64,000 nucleotides of DNA, from the NCBI GenBank assembly GCA_013399115.1, contig VXAA01001394.1, positions 199,615 to 263,614 on the forward strand. Reading direction: 5' to 3'. The notes under the pieces are model-generated. The model saw only the letters and a list, made by a program, of their open reading frames with translations, did not search any database and was not told the DNA's origin. The stretch comes from Anseranas semipalmata. Taxonomy: Eukaryota; Chordata; Aves; Anseriformes; Anseranatidae. Shown here one piece after another: positions 25,901 to 38,935 of the stretch (the stretch's first letter is position 1; the number at the start of each line of letters is the position of its first letter). A program made the translations under genes and the position numbers.

Positions 25901-28900
25901 GCTGGAGGCTGGCAGCTTCTGGCAGACGCTCCTCCCCTCAGGCGGCCATACGCTGCCTTCCCTTCATTAATTTTCCTTTCATTAATCAGTCCCCTGTTCT
26001 CCTGCTCCAAGCTGAGGCACCTCGCAGTGGGCACCCCTGCTCCCGTCACCCCACAGAAGCCTGGGCAAGCCTCAGGTTCCCATGTTTGGCAGCCACACAG
26101 GGTCACATCTCCTCATCGCAATGTTGAAACTGGGGAAAACCGGATCCTTCTCCTTGCTCTGGTGGCAGCAGCTGGAATGGGCTGGGCTCCAGGGTGGACT
26201 CCAGGTTTTTCCCTTTCCTCTCCTATTGACAGCTATCATCTTAAATATACATATAGATATATAATTCCATCTGTGATCCTTTCTTTTCCCACTCCTGTGA
26301 AGGTACATGACTTACTCTGGGGACCACCAGAGCGGGACCTGCAGACAGCTGGGGATCTGCCCACCGCTGCCTGAAAGCTTCTTCAGAGCAACGCTTCTGC
26401 AGAAACCGTAGCATGTTGGGGAGACAGACCCGCCCGCTGCAGGTCAGACCCTCACTGTAGAGGTTTGTTTTTTTTTTTTTCCTGATGGCTGTAAAACTAA
26501 CGGGCCACATTTCATTCTCTCTGGCATTGTTAAGGAGAAACAGGGATATCCCTAAATAGTTTACATCTGTGTTCTGAATCTCGAAGAAAACACCCGGCCA
26601 AATTTCAGGAGAGAAACTGGAGACAGCTGTGAAGGGGGCGTTGCTGCTGTCTGTTTTATGGGGTCATCTATTCCCTTCGGTAGTAACAGGAGAACGGTGT
26701 CCAAGGCAATCATGAGTTGGTCTTTGGGTACAAACTAACCAGGACTGCATAGTATTACAGCCTTGTTACTTCCCTACCCAGCAGCATCCATAAATTCAGG
26801 AAAGAAGTCTGTGCTGTAAGAGGAATGTGTGTTGTATGAACCCAGCTCCAAAGCTGCAGTTTCAGCTAAGGGGGAAAAAAGAGAAGGAAACAGCTCAGCT
26901 GGATTTTCCAGAGCAGGTAACATTGGGAGTACTTTTTAACTTTTAACTGAGATGATTTTGTTTGAACTAGGTGTATTTGTGCAGGATGACATCTCCAAAT
27001 AGTCCCTGTGGGTCTCATGAGATGGTTTTGCTAAGAACTTGGCTAGCTGTACATCTGTGCTGCCCAACAACAGGGATGTTTTGCCTCAGTAGATGATAAC
27101 TTTCACATGTTGTTAGAGATCCATCATGGTAGAAGTCAGTACTAACAGGCTCACATGGCCTTCAGCTTTCCAAGATTTAATCATCGGGTCTCTAGGCTGA
27201 TTCAAGTTTTTATTAGCTCCACACCTTATCCAATTTGGGAAGCCTCTAATATGAGGCCTTGTTCCTGGCTGGAGGAGGGACGTGGTCTGCCAGCACTCGG
27301 TGACAGTTGCTTGTGTCCATACAGCAGTCAAAACAACAGAGTTTTACTTGTTGCTTTGGATCATTTGCATATTAAAGCAAGCAAGAAAATCAGCAATGAC
27401 ATTTGTATGCTAAATAATTGTAGGCTGGTTCCTAACTTAATTGGTTTATTTTAATATAATGCTAATTTTCTGAGGAGAAGGTATTGAAAGCCTGAGGCTG
27501 GTGCTTTTACTAGAGAACAGCTTCGAGGGAAAAAATTGACAGTGAGTCCTCTGGTGATGCCCACCGCTGCCTGGTGGGATCAAGAGGCCTCAGTCAAAGC
27601 AGCCGCCTGTGCCAGGTCCGCTGCCGCACGCGTGTGCTGCCGGAGGGCAGAGCCTGGCGGTGTGGCACAGTGCTGCAGCCTCGTGGCCAGATCCACACCC
27701 GGACTAGGGTGGTTTCTCTGCTGCTTTAATGATAATGGCTTGCAATAGCCACTGAAAGGTGTTAGGCAAGGAACTGCCTGTCATGCTCCTTCTGGAGAGC
27801 AGGCAGAGGCAAACAGCAAGTTGTGTGCACGGTAATACTGAGGGAACGGCCACCTGGGCAGTTTATTCGTACAGTAGGTATTAGGAACCCAGCATGATAT
27901 TAGGGCATAGACCCTGGTTTCTTGGGCAGCACAGAAGTATTTGTATTTGATTCATCCACCAGAGGAAAACCATGACCCGTGTGAAGTAATTATAAGGGTT
28001 TGCATACTTCTTTATTGGAGGGGACCATGCTGTCCCTCACAAACACGCAGGCTCCTCCTGCGCCTGTTGGCAAGGGGCCTCTGCCTGGGCAGGCTGAGCT
28101 GGAAGCCCCCACCAGGAGCAGGGGTCTCTGCCTTGGTCTGGTGGGTCACCATGCCTGGGTTACGCCAGGCTCCTCGCGAAACTCGGGTGCTGGTTAGGAT
28201 GGGCTCCCGTGTGCAAGTCACATGCGAGGACTGAGCGATGCCTGCTACGTGGAGCAGATGAGACAAAGCAACAGCTCCAATTAACAAGGTGAAGTGATGC
28301 AACGAGCTGCTGGGATTTCAGATCCTGATGGAGGTTGGAGAACTGGGGAAGGCTTAAACAGCATTTCCCTCTGTATATGTGAGCACTAAAGATGAGACAG
28401 AGGTAGTTTCATTTGTGATTCTGCCTGGTTTCGAAGGCCCGTGTGTTTCTGGCAGTTTTCTGGTAACTCAGGAAGTGGGAAAAGGTGGTAGGCAACTCCA
28501 AATAGCAAAGCAGAAACTTGTGAAATGGTCAAGTGGTAATTTACGTGCAGTGAAACACAGAAATATTAGATGGAAATAGCGCCTCAGGGATGAGGACACA
28601 ATCTTCCCATTGTTGTTAATGGAGTGTGTGATTAGGATCTAGTTGGGAATATTCTGGCCCACAGTTAAACATTGAAAAAATTTGTTTATAGTTTGTAAAG
28701 GAAAGAAGGGATTCTGCATAGGCTGGTGCATATGAAAAGCACACAGATAACTAATGTTGTGGACATGGGAGTGAACCCCAAATTTACAAGAGCAGAAATA
28801 TGAATGTATGAGAACCTGCTTGCATGTGCCATGGCAAACACACATACACCATTTTGGAAAGTTTTGTGGTGTGGGCACCATACACATGGGCAAAGACACT

Positions 28901-31900
28901 GACTCCAGCAGCAACAGCTCCTTCCAATAGCTACAGGATACTGCAGCAGGAGATAGATATGTGCTCATCTTGGAAGCAAATGGAGGAACTGTTAATTTGA
29001 CGGTGGTCATACAAACGTGAGTCACCGCACTGCTGGGAGCAGAAATATTAGCATGGAGGGAAAAGCTCCTGGCAGTAAATACGAACAGGTAAAATTCAGC
29101 AGTTGGGAAGTATGTAAACTAAATATGTAAGTAAAGGAATGTCAGAAGATACAATTTACTAAAAGCCTGGCAAGCCCTCACTTGCACTGAAAGGGCAGGG
29201 GATTGTAAAAAAGCCCACACAAACCTGAGGGAGAGCATAAGGTCAGCCGTGTTGTCTGCCTGGGGCTGACTGCATGCCCCTGCAGCCCCTCCAATTTCAT
29301 CCCTTCTCCTTCGTTGGAAGGTGGGTGTGCGTGCCCCACAGCCCCGGCTGCCCCCGCCTCCTCGCTGCATGGAGCTGGGGGCTGCTCGGGGCACGGGGCG
29401 TGTTTAATTCCTCCTGTGCTCTGAATTGCTCTGCACCGTGCCACCTATTTGCCCTGTTAGTAAGTGCTCCCAGGCAAATGACTGTCTTGCAATGTTAACT
29501 CGTTCCATGCACCAATACAGGACAAAACCATAAGGGGACTCCAGACTCTGAAAAGTGAAGTGGCTCCTTACAAGAACAGCAATGCGGAGCGTGTACAACC
29601 TCACAGGGCATTTCGGCTCTGCTCACAGTTCAGCTGCCAGACTTCCCCTCATTCACTTTGTTCTTGCAACCTGTAGCCACCCGGGCTTTCATATGGGCTG
29701 CTCTCCTGCATCCTACCTACTGCTATATCCAGCAGGGCTGGGTGCAGTGCTGACAGATCTCTGCGCCCACGGAGAGACCCGCTGACGTTAGCAGAGTTAG
29801 ATGTGGGTGCAGAAACCCACATAAAAACAGCCCACACAGAAAGAGCCCATGGGCTCCGGGTCCTTCAACATTTGTAATGTTCTGCTGACGTTTCAATACT
29901 GTTAACCTTTCTAAATTAAGAGCATGTTCCAGACTCCAAATACGAAGCACCACTGGAAGGGTAACGTCACATGATGCAGCATTTTGGCGGTCATTCTTAT
30001 CTTGGGTTTTGTTTCATTTACAACCTGCATATAATTTGCTGCAGCAAATCTGAAGCAGATTTTAACAGTCTGCATTAGTCAGTTCATGCACCACCAAAAG
30101 AGATAAAGCTTCATCTGTTTTTCACAAACTTTCAAGGTCAGTACTGAAACACTTTCAAAAAAGAAAACAATAAAGAGGAGCTCGTGGTTTCAATTGCATC
30201 CTTGACTTCCTCACTGTCTAAATGTTCAGGTACGGAAGATCCTGTGAGAGGAACTGGGATTGCCAGGAGGAAATGGGAGAGGCCAACAGGGGTGACTGGG
30301 GAAAATGCAACTCTGCCTGCTCTCTGCATGCTTGTATGGATGTCAGATTTAAGCCAGTACTGTAATCAGAAATCAGTCCAAACTGAAGTGTGTATGACAT
30401 GCTTAGCAGGGGTTTCTCAGGAACTTTATTACACATGACAAAAATGAAGGTAACGAGCCCTGGAGGAGGACATGCCATACCTGGCTCTACAGCTATGGGG
30501 TGAGGGAAGAGGCTGACCTTGGCAGAGCATTTGTCTCAGTAGCATCTGCAGTCCAAAAATTCATCGACTAGGTGACATTTGCTGGTGTCAGAGTGCTGAC
30601 TTTGGACAGGGGCTCTGCACCATGCAGTGCAGTACCTGCAGACATGCTTTCTTCTGGGAGGCTGCTAATAGGACAAGCGGTCACGTCTGCCACGAGAGCC
30701 ATGCTTTCTTTTACGTATTTATTGATGGTGAAGTCTGAGAACAAGGAGTAGTTGCAAGTCAGGTTCCAAGATAAGGATTGTTGTCCTGCCATTTGTCTTG
30801 AAGAGCCCTTTTTTCTCTGGTTTGGGTACAACTCTCAGATACTTGCGTTAATCTGGAAGAATGCCTTATTGAATGCTGCTTATAAGTGCTCTTGGTTTGT
30901 CAGTAGATTAACAGCAAGTCACTGTAGGGCACACTTGGTCCTCACTTGAAGAATCATGCTTCACTGTTTCGTATGTGCAACTTTATTTCCTCCAAGAGCA
31001 CTGAATGGGTATAGCAGAGTAGTGAATTTGGCCAAATACCTGCAGAAAAACTGGCTGATAATAAAGAAAGGAGGATGATGTTTTCCTCCTAAACTGTTTG
31101 AGTAAGTAATTCTCACATCATAGCCTCTCTCATAAGCTGTTTCTTCAGCATTCCACTGTTAAGAGTTCAACCATACAAGTCAAGGCAAATCTTTGCGAGC
31201 CCTGGTGATCAGAAATCTCCAGAACAGTATGAGGTTTTTCTCCTCTGGGATGGTCAGAGCAGACAAACATTGTAATTGATTTGTTTGGATTGGGCTGGTC
31301 TTTAAATTGTGCAGTTTTCCTCTCATTTGAAATGTGTTAGGATATTGACACTCTGGTATTTCAGAGCAGCCACATCCACTAAAAGCTATTCCTATGTGAC
31401 CTATACATTTCTTGTGTTTCCCAACTGTATGCTACAACAACAGGCATGCTGCTGAATGGCCTGACTTTGGTCAAGTAGGCATTGTTTTCTGTTGCTTTGT
31501 GACATCTTCCCAAATTCTGAAAAAAACTGTGGTTGGATGAGAACATGTGAGAAAATATTTCAGTCTGAGTCAGCCCACACTTGACAATTGTTTAGCTCTG
31601 CTCTGTGGTTATTCAACCAGAGTAGCAGTGCTTTAAAGTGGGAATGCTATAGCCACGTGGAAGAGATAGTCACGGAATAGATGTGGCAAAAACAGTTCCT
31701 ACAATTTACAGTGGCAGGAAAACAGGGGTAGAGGATGCTGGTGGTGTGGTTCCCACTGGTCTGCAATTAGGAAATCATTGCTTAGGACTTCTTTTGCATC
31801 TGGGATTCTAAAATGCCACACCTTCTTTCCCCCGATCTAGTTCCTCTTCCAAAGGGCTTTCATCTGGAAAAGCTCCAGCTGCTTGTTAGTGGGTCACGTT

Positions 31901-34900
31901 CTGTAGGCTCAGCCACACCATACAGAGGGGCTTCTCTGTGTGCCCGGGTTTCCTGCCCCTCTCGTGAAGGAGAGACTGCAACACCAGCTCTCTGCCCTCC
32001 AGCGCTCCGTGCAGAGCTCAGAGTTTGAGGATTGCTGAAGATGTGAAAAATGGGTGAACGAAAGTGCAAAAGAACATTTTTCCTCCTTGAGTCAGACTTC
32101 CAAAGAGTTAGTTCTGCTTTCCAAAGCTAGTCCCTGAGTGGGTATGTGCTAATCCCACCAATGACGGCCGCTCTGCATCCTGTGCGGATTCACACGGCCT
32201 GCCTTACCCTTCCAGTCCCCCAAAAATGTTTTTTGTTGTTTTTCTTTCATTCAGAAATGATGGATATTTCCTCTGAGCTTACTTTATGAACTCCTGGATG
32301 TATTATTTCTTCAGAGTCACTTGAAGTCAAAGCAAAATATTTTCAGTGATCTGATGTTAGAGGAAAAAAAAAAAGTTACACTACTTCCGAGCCACATTTT
32401 TACTCAGGAAGACTGAGTGAAGGCTCTGCCTAAGGACAGGCCACCAGCATAGGACTCCATCTTTCAATTTAGGTTTAAGACTTCCTGGATTTATGCAGGT
32501 GAGTGTTGTTGTGGCAAGGTGTAGCAGAGCTGAGCTGGTGGGTTCGTAACAACCATTTTGCTCTGCTCTGCTGAGGAGTTTGTCCTCTCATTCTGTCCTC
32601 AGGGGCTAGGCTGCATCTGTTATTGCTGTTTCACACCGATGTGTACTGGGGTGAATTGACTTGACCCAGTGGTATGTCAGGAAATCACTGGCAGAGCAGC
32701 GGAGAGTCTGGTCCCCGCGTCGCGGTTATCTGCCCCGACAGTGCCGCTGCTCCACTTCTGTCCTCGGCTGTAAACTGCTGGACACGAGCCCGAGACCCGA
32801 GCAGCACTTCCCTGTTCCTTCCCCTGCCTAAAGGTGCACCAACAAACGCTGTGTCTGTGTGCATTTCCTCCTGGTGCCCCCTGCTGCGACACATTTGCCT
32901 CCGGGCTCAGTGAGGGCACTGGCGGTGATGTTGTACGAGTGGCGAGAGGCATTCGGCTTCCGTCTTTAATGCGCCTGTCTGCCGGGATCTCCTATTGCCT
33001 CTGCCTGTGCTGCTGGAGCAAAAATGGCCATAGCAGTCTGTGGGTATTTCGGGGAGAGGAAACCTCGTGCTGAAGATCTAACAGAGTCAGGGTGCCCCTC
33101 TTGGATCTGAGGAAGGATCTGTGCGCCTGAAAGCTTGTCGAGTGTTTTCCATGGGCATGAACCAGTCTGATGACAGATACTAGCCCTACAGACTTTGCCT
33201 TGCTGAAGCCATCACGGCTTTAACAGCAAGAACTGCTGGAGTGATTTCAGGAGTCCCCTGTAGCTCCTGTTTTAGATTATCCCAGCTGTAGGGTGGACTC
33301 CAGTGGACTCTCCTGGTCTTTCCCAAACCAGTGCGACTCGGACCCCGGGGTGCAGCGCCGGCAGACGTGGGCTCACGCCCAGCTCAGCCACAAGCCTCAT
33401 GTGCAAAGCCCAGATGAAACGTTGCTGCTGGCTCTGCTGCTTCCCCTCTGCTTGTGGCACAGCTGGGTGGCAGCAAGTGGCACTCATAGGCTGTCACCAG
33501 ATGATTTAAGGAGGCTGTAAATGCCACCTGCAGAGCAGCACCGCTCACATCGCGTCTTTGCTGAGGTGGAGAGAAATTCAAGTCCTCCAGCCAGTTATTC
33601 CCCTATTCTTTCTATGCCTTCCTTTCTCCTTCGGATAAAATTCAAGACTGTGTAGGATCATTTTTGGAGGGTTGATTGTTTCCTCACAAAGTAAATAGCA
33701 TTTTTCTCTTTGGCTAAAGTTACACAATAATTTTGTATAGTTGCAATTGCCTTGAGGGTGTCCAGCAGCGACTGGCAGCAAACCCCTTCCCCATGCATGC
33801 TGCCACATTGCACAACAAGACAGTCCCACTTTCCCAAGCTTTGGCCGTGTCAGAGACAGGATACCGCATTATTCAGAAATGGAAATTCTTACACTGCTAC
33901 TTTTCCATAATTGTACACACATTTTGTCTGTGCGGATTTCAAACTTGCCTGTGAATGGGAGCTGCTGAGGGCCAGAGGCAGCCCAAAGTTTCTCCGATTG
34001 CTAGGTAATGCCGCATTTTTACTGTCACAGAGAGCGGGCTGGGCTGCGTTTGCTAGAAGGAGAGGAAAGGGCAGGAGGAGGAGGAGGGCGTGCTGAGGAA
34101 CCTCTCCCCCGCGATGGCAAGGAGTAACCGGGCACTGCTGGGAGCCACCAGCTCTGACCACGCAGTAGCTGCTGCTGCGTCTCTTGGTCCCTGGGGAAGG
34201 CAAAGCCAGCAGCCAGGCTGTGGATGCTCAGCTACATCCATCAGCTGCCTGCTCTGGGTGGCTGTCCCCCCTGCCTGTGCTAGGGGCAGGCTGCTGGGGC
34301 AGAGCCGTTTTGCTGAGGGCTGAACCAGCAGCTGTGCTGGGGCACTGTGTGCCGCGCTTCTCTGGCCTTCCCCATGCGGGTTTGGGCATGCCCAACAACG
34401 GCCCTGGGACTCGAGCAGGACAACTGGAGGGGCCTGGATGTGTGCGGGGTGTTTGGTTGGTCCCTTCCTCCCATAACTGAATGCCGGAGGAGATGGAGGG
34501 GCTCTGCAGCACGAAAACAGCCCGCCCGGGTCTCCCTGTGCTGCCTGCCCTGGGGCCTGGCCCTAGAGCCAGGCTAAGGGCTGGAAGCAGCTTGTGCCGC
34601 GCAGGGGCAGCTGAGCCCGGTGTCCGTGCAGGGCAGGACAGGCTCCCGTATGCAGGGCGAGCCCCGTGTGCTGCGGGCACAACCCTGCTGCGTGCCTGGG
34701 GGGAAGGCACCCGGGCTATTCTCGCGGCCCTCTGAGGGACGTTTTCTCGATGACATAGTGCTGTGGGGACTTTGTTCTTCCCAGAGGCTCGTCTCGAATT
34801 TATACCAGGATGGGTTTCTATAAATGGTCTCTATTGTCGTATAGATATGACAACTGGGCCCTCTTGATGTAAAGATTAGGATCAAAATCCCCAAATGTTC

Positions 34901-35171
34901 CTGGGGCAGGTTACAATGAGGTAAGCGCGGGGCAGCTTAGATCTCAGTAAGCAGCAGTGGGACAAAAAGGAAATTAAAAGCCCTCCTTAGCCCCATGTCG
35001 AAGCCGACTTTGATCGACTTAGTGGGCTTAACCTGGGCAAACCCGGGTGGCTCGGCTTCCACCCCCCACTTACTTCTTCTCACTTTAATGGAAAGCGGGG
35101 ACGTGGGCTGCAGACCTTTCTCCTCCACGTGAGCGTTACAAAACAGCCGCTCGCGTTGTCCCAGCCTGCCC

Positions 35172-35332
35172 NNNNNNNNNNNNNNNNNNNNNNNNNNNNN
35201 NNNNNNNNNNNNNNNNNNNNNNNNNNNNNNNNNNNNNNNNNNNNNNNNNNNNNNNNNNNNNNNNNNNNNNNNNNNNNNNNNNNNNNNNNNNNNNNNNNNN
35301 NNNNNNNNNNNNNNNNNNNNNNNNNNNNNNNN
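35172..35332. other. Assembly gap (161 N)
   Basis: An unbroken run of N lies inside GC-rich sequence (CCAGCCTGCCC on the left, GGCCCCGGTGCCGGGCGG on the right). The true length may differ from 161. Open frames that appear to cross it are not real evidence of coding. Confidence 1.
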
Positions 35333-35418
35333 GGCCCCGGTGCCGGGCGGAGGGGAGTCGGCTGCAGCCCCTCGGAGCAAGGGGACGCGATCCAAAGCCG
35401 TTTCCTGGCTACCGGGAC

Positions 35419-35434
35419 AAATATGCAAATATTT
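35419..35434. promoter_or_regulatory. POU octamer (ATGCAAAT) inside a perfect palindrome, in the CpG island
   Basis: AAATAT at 35419-35424 and ATATTT at 35429-35434 flank the spacer GCAA. The centre contains the octamer ATGCAAAT (35423-35430), the binding site known for POU-domain factors. It lies about 90 bases to the right of the assembly gap. Regulatory function is inferred. Confidence 0.4.
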
Positions 35435-36639
35435 CCTTCGAATGATTCTCTTCTCTCTGTCTTTTATTTTGTGGTTGTTGTTCTGAAAGTGGCGAACTGT
35501 CAAGCAAAAAAAAGTTGCTGTAGATGTTTCGGAGCTGTTGCTTTATTGAAAACAACTCCCTGGGTGGAGGCGAGAGCAGCCTGCGGTTCGGTGGGAGTGT
35601 TTGCAAATCAAATGTCATTTGGAGGTGGGGGGAAATCTGGCAAAATAGTTCCATAAAAGCATTCTCCAAGTCGTGCAGGCTTGCTCGCCTCATGTGAGCT
35701 TAACAAAAACCAACGGGAAGTTTGAAAGGAAGAGGAGAAAATAGATGGGATAGCTACGAAAAGCGCTCGCTGCCTGCTTTTGCTGGCGCGCTTGGATTCC
35801 TGGAGCGAGCGGTGCTGGGCGTGAACACGCGCTGGCTGCCCGCTTTGCAGAGCGGGGCAGGGGGCTGTGGCGGGGAGATCTGGGGGACCAGCCTGGGAGG
35901 GCTGGCGGAGAAATCCAGCCCCTGGCAGCAGAATCGCTTATGGCGTGGTCAGGGCTTGAGCGAGAGCAGCCTGTTCTCTGCCCCCGTGCCTCCCCTCGCC
36001 TTAGCGCCTTCTCTTGTTGCCCAAAGGCTCGTGACGCAGCCTGTCGGTCCACCCAGAGCCCAGCCACCGCGGGGAGCGAGGCCGGAGGAGGCAGGGCTGG
36101 GTGAGAGGTCTGTGCCACCTGCAGGAAGGTCCTTTGAGCTTACTGGTGCCACAGCAGCGCTGGGATTTCCCCCGAGCCTTTGGTACCAAAGGAAGAGGTG
36201 TTGTCGTTGCTGAGCTATAGCAGTGCTGGGTGTTGTTGTTTCTTTGCAGCCAGAGGTGATGAGCAGCAAGGTGGTGCTTGAGAGTGTGTCTGTCCCTCTG
36301 GCTTTCTAATGGATCACCAGCACCTGAATCCTCCCCTTTACCGCTCTTCCTCATGGAAGTCTTTGCTTTAGGCACCCTTGCCCTTTGCTGGCAGGGGGAG
36401 GCTCTGGGCACAGCCCGTGTACAGGTTAGGCACAGCTTAGTTGTAACTTGGTCAGGCTGCGTTTTAGCAACAACAAAAACTATAGCTTATGGTGTATGGT
36501 CAATAGATACAAAGTTATTTGAAAAAGATATAGCTTTGTAGACATAAAATACCCTTATTAGTGGGGTGGATGAAACTATTTTTAATCTGAAAGATTTTTC
36601 CCTGAGTGGCAGAATGGGGCCTATAGAGGCCAAAAAAGG

Positions 36640-36643
<4 letters not shown>

Positions 36644-36670
<27 letters not shown>
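36644..36670. repeat. Poly-T tract
   Basis: Twenty-seven T in a row, the longest pure homopolymer in the window. It lies about 260 bases before a minus-strand CR1 fragment but is not contiguous with it. Confidence 0.95.
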
Positions 36671-36672
<2 letters not shown>

Positions 36673-36930
36673 CTGCTTATTTTCCCAAGGCGTATCAGCT
36701 GGACCTGTGAAATCTCTTTGAAGACACAGCTAAACCAGCATTAATAGGGCTGGTGTTGGCATAAAAATGTCGTCCAAAAATCACACCCATAATTGACATT
36801 AGTGTGTTGGCAGACCTTTTCCAGTGCTGCCTTATCCTTCAACAACCTTATTATTGTGACTGGATCATGTATTCTGTCTCGTGGGCAAAGGCTCTGAGCA
36901 GGATTTGTTGAATTAATTGTGGTGGCTGGA

Positions 36931-36995
36931 GTCACAGAATGGTTTGGGTTGGAGGGGACTTTAAAGACCATCTAGTTCCAGCCCCTTGCCATGGA
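36931..36995 (-). repeat. CR1 LINE, very short 3'-end fragment
   Basis: GTCACAGAATGGTTTGGGTT followed by GGAGGGGACTTTAAAGACCA matches the reverse complement of the terminal part of CR1. Only about 65 bases remain. It lies just inside the presumed FBLN2 intron 1. Confidence 0.85.
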
Positions 36996-37204
36996 GCTTT
37001 ACCTACTCCAGTGAAGACGAGAAACCAGTGGCAACGCAGCTGAGGCTTTCAGTCCTGGTACTGCCTCAGTGATCCCGCTTTTGTGGGACTGCTGGTCTGG
37101 GCCCACTGCAGTAAGCTGCTTTGCAGGCTGCAAAGGAGTAGGTAAACGCTAGCCTTGCAGTGTATTTAAACAGTAGGATTTTTTTTCTTTTAAAATTCAA
37201 ATTC

Positions 37205-37224
37205 AAACTAATGCAAATTAGTTT
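37205..37224. promoter_or_regulatory. POU octamer inside an 8-bp-arm palindrome, presumed FBLN2 intron 1
   Basis: AAACTAAT at 37205-37212 and ATTAGTTT at 37217-37224 flank the spacer GCAA, with ATGCAAAT at 37211-37218. The layout is the same as at 35419-35434. Function is inferred. Confidence 0.35.
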
Positions 37225-37763
37225 CCATGATTAGAAAGATCTTTCACTCTTTTCCTTTCTTCTGTCCATCAACCTCTCTGTCCACTTTAACACCTTTTTA
37301 GTTGCATTAGGTCATCATGTGTCGTTATAGACTTCTACATTTATCTGATCTACTTGCAGCTGGAAGAAGCTGTCTTAATTTGAATTTGTGCACTGAGTGG
37401 TAGGTAGCCTTTCAAGGGTGATGGTGGGCAGTGAGATGGACATTCCAGTGTTGTCAGTACCTTCTATCCTGCTCAGACGTGTAGCATGGAAGAGCAACAA
37501 CCACCCACGTATATGAGGGTTGGTTGGGTGAGCATAGGTGAGGACCTATGGGCCCACTGGCAAAGGTCCATGACCACGCAGGAGTCTGCACTGGAGCACT
37601 CACAGGCATAGCTTTACTCCTGTGTAGGGGCAAGATGAAGCCCTCCAGGCATCCCAGGCTGGCTTTTGGCTCTGGTGGTAGATTGCAGTAGAGCAGCAGT
37701 GCAAGGAGATGGTATCTTCTCACCTGCTGTTGCTCTGGTTGGCATTTAACCCTGTTATTACAG

Positions 37764-37790
37764 TTTTTTGTTTGTTTGTTTGTTTGTTTG
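37764..37790. repeat. (TTTG)n microsatellite
   Basis: A six-T run followed by five TTTG units. Confidence 0.95.
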
Positions 37791-38878
37791 AATATTTTGT
37801 TTCGCTAAACAGTTCCCCAACAACAGAAGGGGCAGCACTGGGGCATTTCTGCATGGCCAGAACTGCCCTAGCCCTGTGGGTATCTATTGCTCAGGATTTG
37901 CAGAAGAGGAGAGTAGCTACGTCCTAAATCCACACTGTGACCTGCTTTTGTTCTGTGTTAGAAATTATTCTCTTTGTACTTGTTGTCTCTGAGGGCTCCC
38001 ATGGCTCTCGTTGCTGTAGTGTCTGGTGTCTGCTCTCAGTTCTCAAAGCCTGCACAGGGACTGCTGGGTATGGAGAGTAGCCTGATTGTCCCTCCTCGTC
38101 ATCCTTGTGCCTTAGGTTTTACATCCCTTGTGAACCAAACCACACATTGCCTTTCACAGCTGCTTTCTTTCCTTTATTCTGGGAGATGACAAATATTTAC
38201 AATGTTGGTCTCTTTCAAACTGCTGTTTGGGAATTTTCCCATGCCTTGGAGTTTCTTCACCTGGTCTGTGGGTAAAAGCTGGCATTTAACTGCTTCTGGC
38301 AAGACCAGAAGTGTCCTTTAAATTATCCAGAGATTTTTGTGGTTGTTGAAAGACTTCAGTGTGTACATGCTTTCCTACAGCTGCCTTCTGGCTTTTCAGC
38401 ATCATGCCCTGAAGAAACCAGAGCGCTGCTAGCTGGCCCACCAGTGCTCTGGGGCTGCTTGCCTCCTTCCTGAGTCAGCAGCCTTCAGCCTTGGGGAATG
38501 CTCCCATCTGCTCTGGAGGCAGCCATGGGCTCAGGTGGCCTTAAACTTCCCTGGGAGAGAGCTGTGCCTGGTGGGAGCTCCCCTTCCTCCTCTGTCCCAC
38601 GGCTGAACTGCACTGAGGTGATTCTTTTCTGAGCTGTATGCAGATCCCAAGTGGCACAAAGAACCTTGACTCTTAATTACTCTGCCTCTTATCTCTTCTT
38701 AGAGGTACCAACAGCCCGTGTGTTTAGCATAAGGCTCTGATATAGTGATATGGTCTCATGCATTCACTTTTGTTTAGCTTTTCCCCTCATTCTCTTGCAA
38801 TAGAAATTTGGATTTCCTGCCAGCTCATTGGCATAATATTAACCTTTCTTTTTGCTGGATGTGACATGTTGCCTTTAA

Positions 38879-38935
38879 TAACAGGGGTCTGGATTTAATA
38901 TCCCAAGAGGTCCTTTCCAGTTCTATGTTCATATA
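38879..38935 (+). repeat. Possible CR1 3'-end remnant
   Basis: TCCCAAGAGGTCCTTTCCAG followed by TTCTATGTTC resembles the last bases of CR1 copies (a GAGGTCCCTTCCAACC-like stretch followed by TCTATG). It is short and diverged, so chance similarity cannot be excluded. Confidence 0.45.

Larger units (their letters stand above)
12475..33949. other. Non-coding DNA with simple repeats, no gene recognised
   Basis: About 21.5 kb without a convincing exon. It contains a (TA)n microsatellite at 21439-21493, T-rich and TTTG tracts at 16051-16080 and 20262-20299, and small GC-rich patches near 18.3-18.7, 20.9-21.0 and 25.6-25.9 kb that produce chance open frames. No exon of HDAC11, the usual upstream neighbour of FBLN2 in mammals, was recognised by eye. 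Confidence 0.55.
33950..36200 (+). promoter_or_regulatory. FBLN2: GC/CpG-rich island, presumed FBLN2 promoter and non-coding exon 1
   Basis: Base composition rises sharply here relative to the AT-rich flanks, and CpG dinucleotides are frequent, for example at 35338-35410 and 35756-35860. The island contains an assembly gap, as often happens at GC-rich avian promoters. It is the strongest promoter-like segment upstream of the FBLN2 coding exon and on a plausible scale for a long first intron. A good splice-donor match (CTGG followed by GTGAGAG) begins at 36101 and could end exon 1, but neither the start site nor the donor can be fixed from sequence. Orientation is inferred from FBLN2. A divergent or unrelated transcript is also possible. 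Confidence 0.5.

Noticed and set aside
25501..26106. 201-codon open frame on the minus strand
   Set aside because: GC-rich patch with open frames on both strands and no recognisable domain.
34937..35503. Open frames on both strands crossing the N gap
   Set aside because: They stay open only because the N run contains no stops. They carry no evidence of coding.
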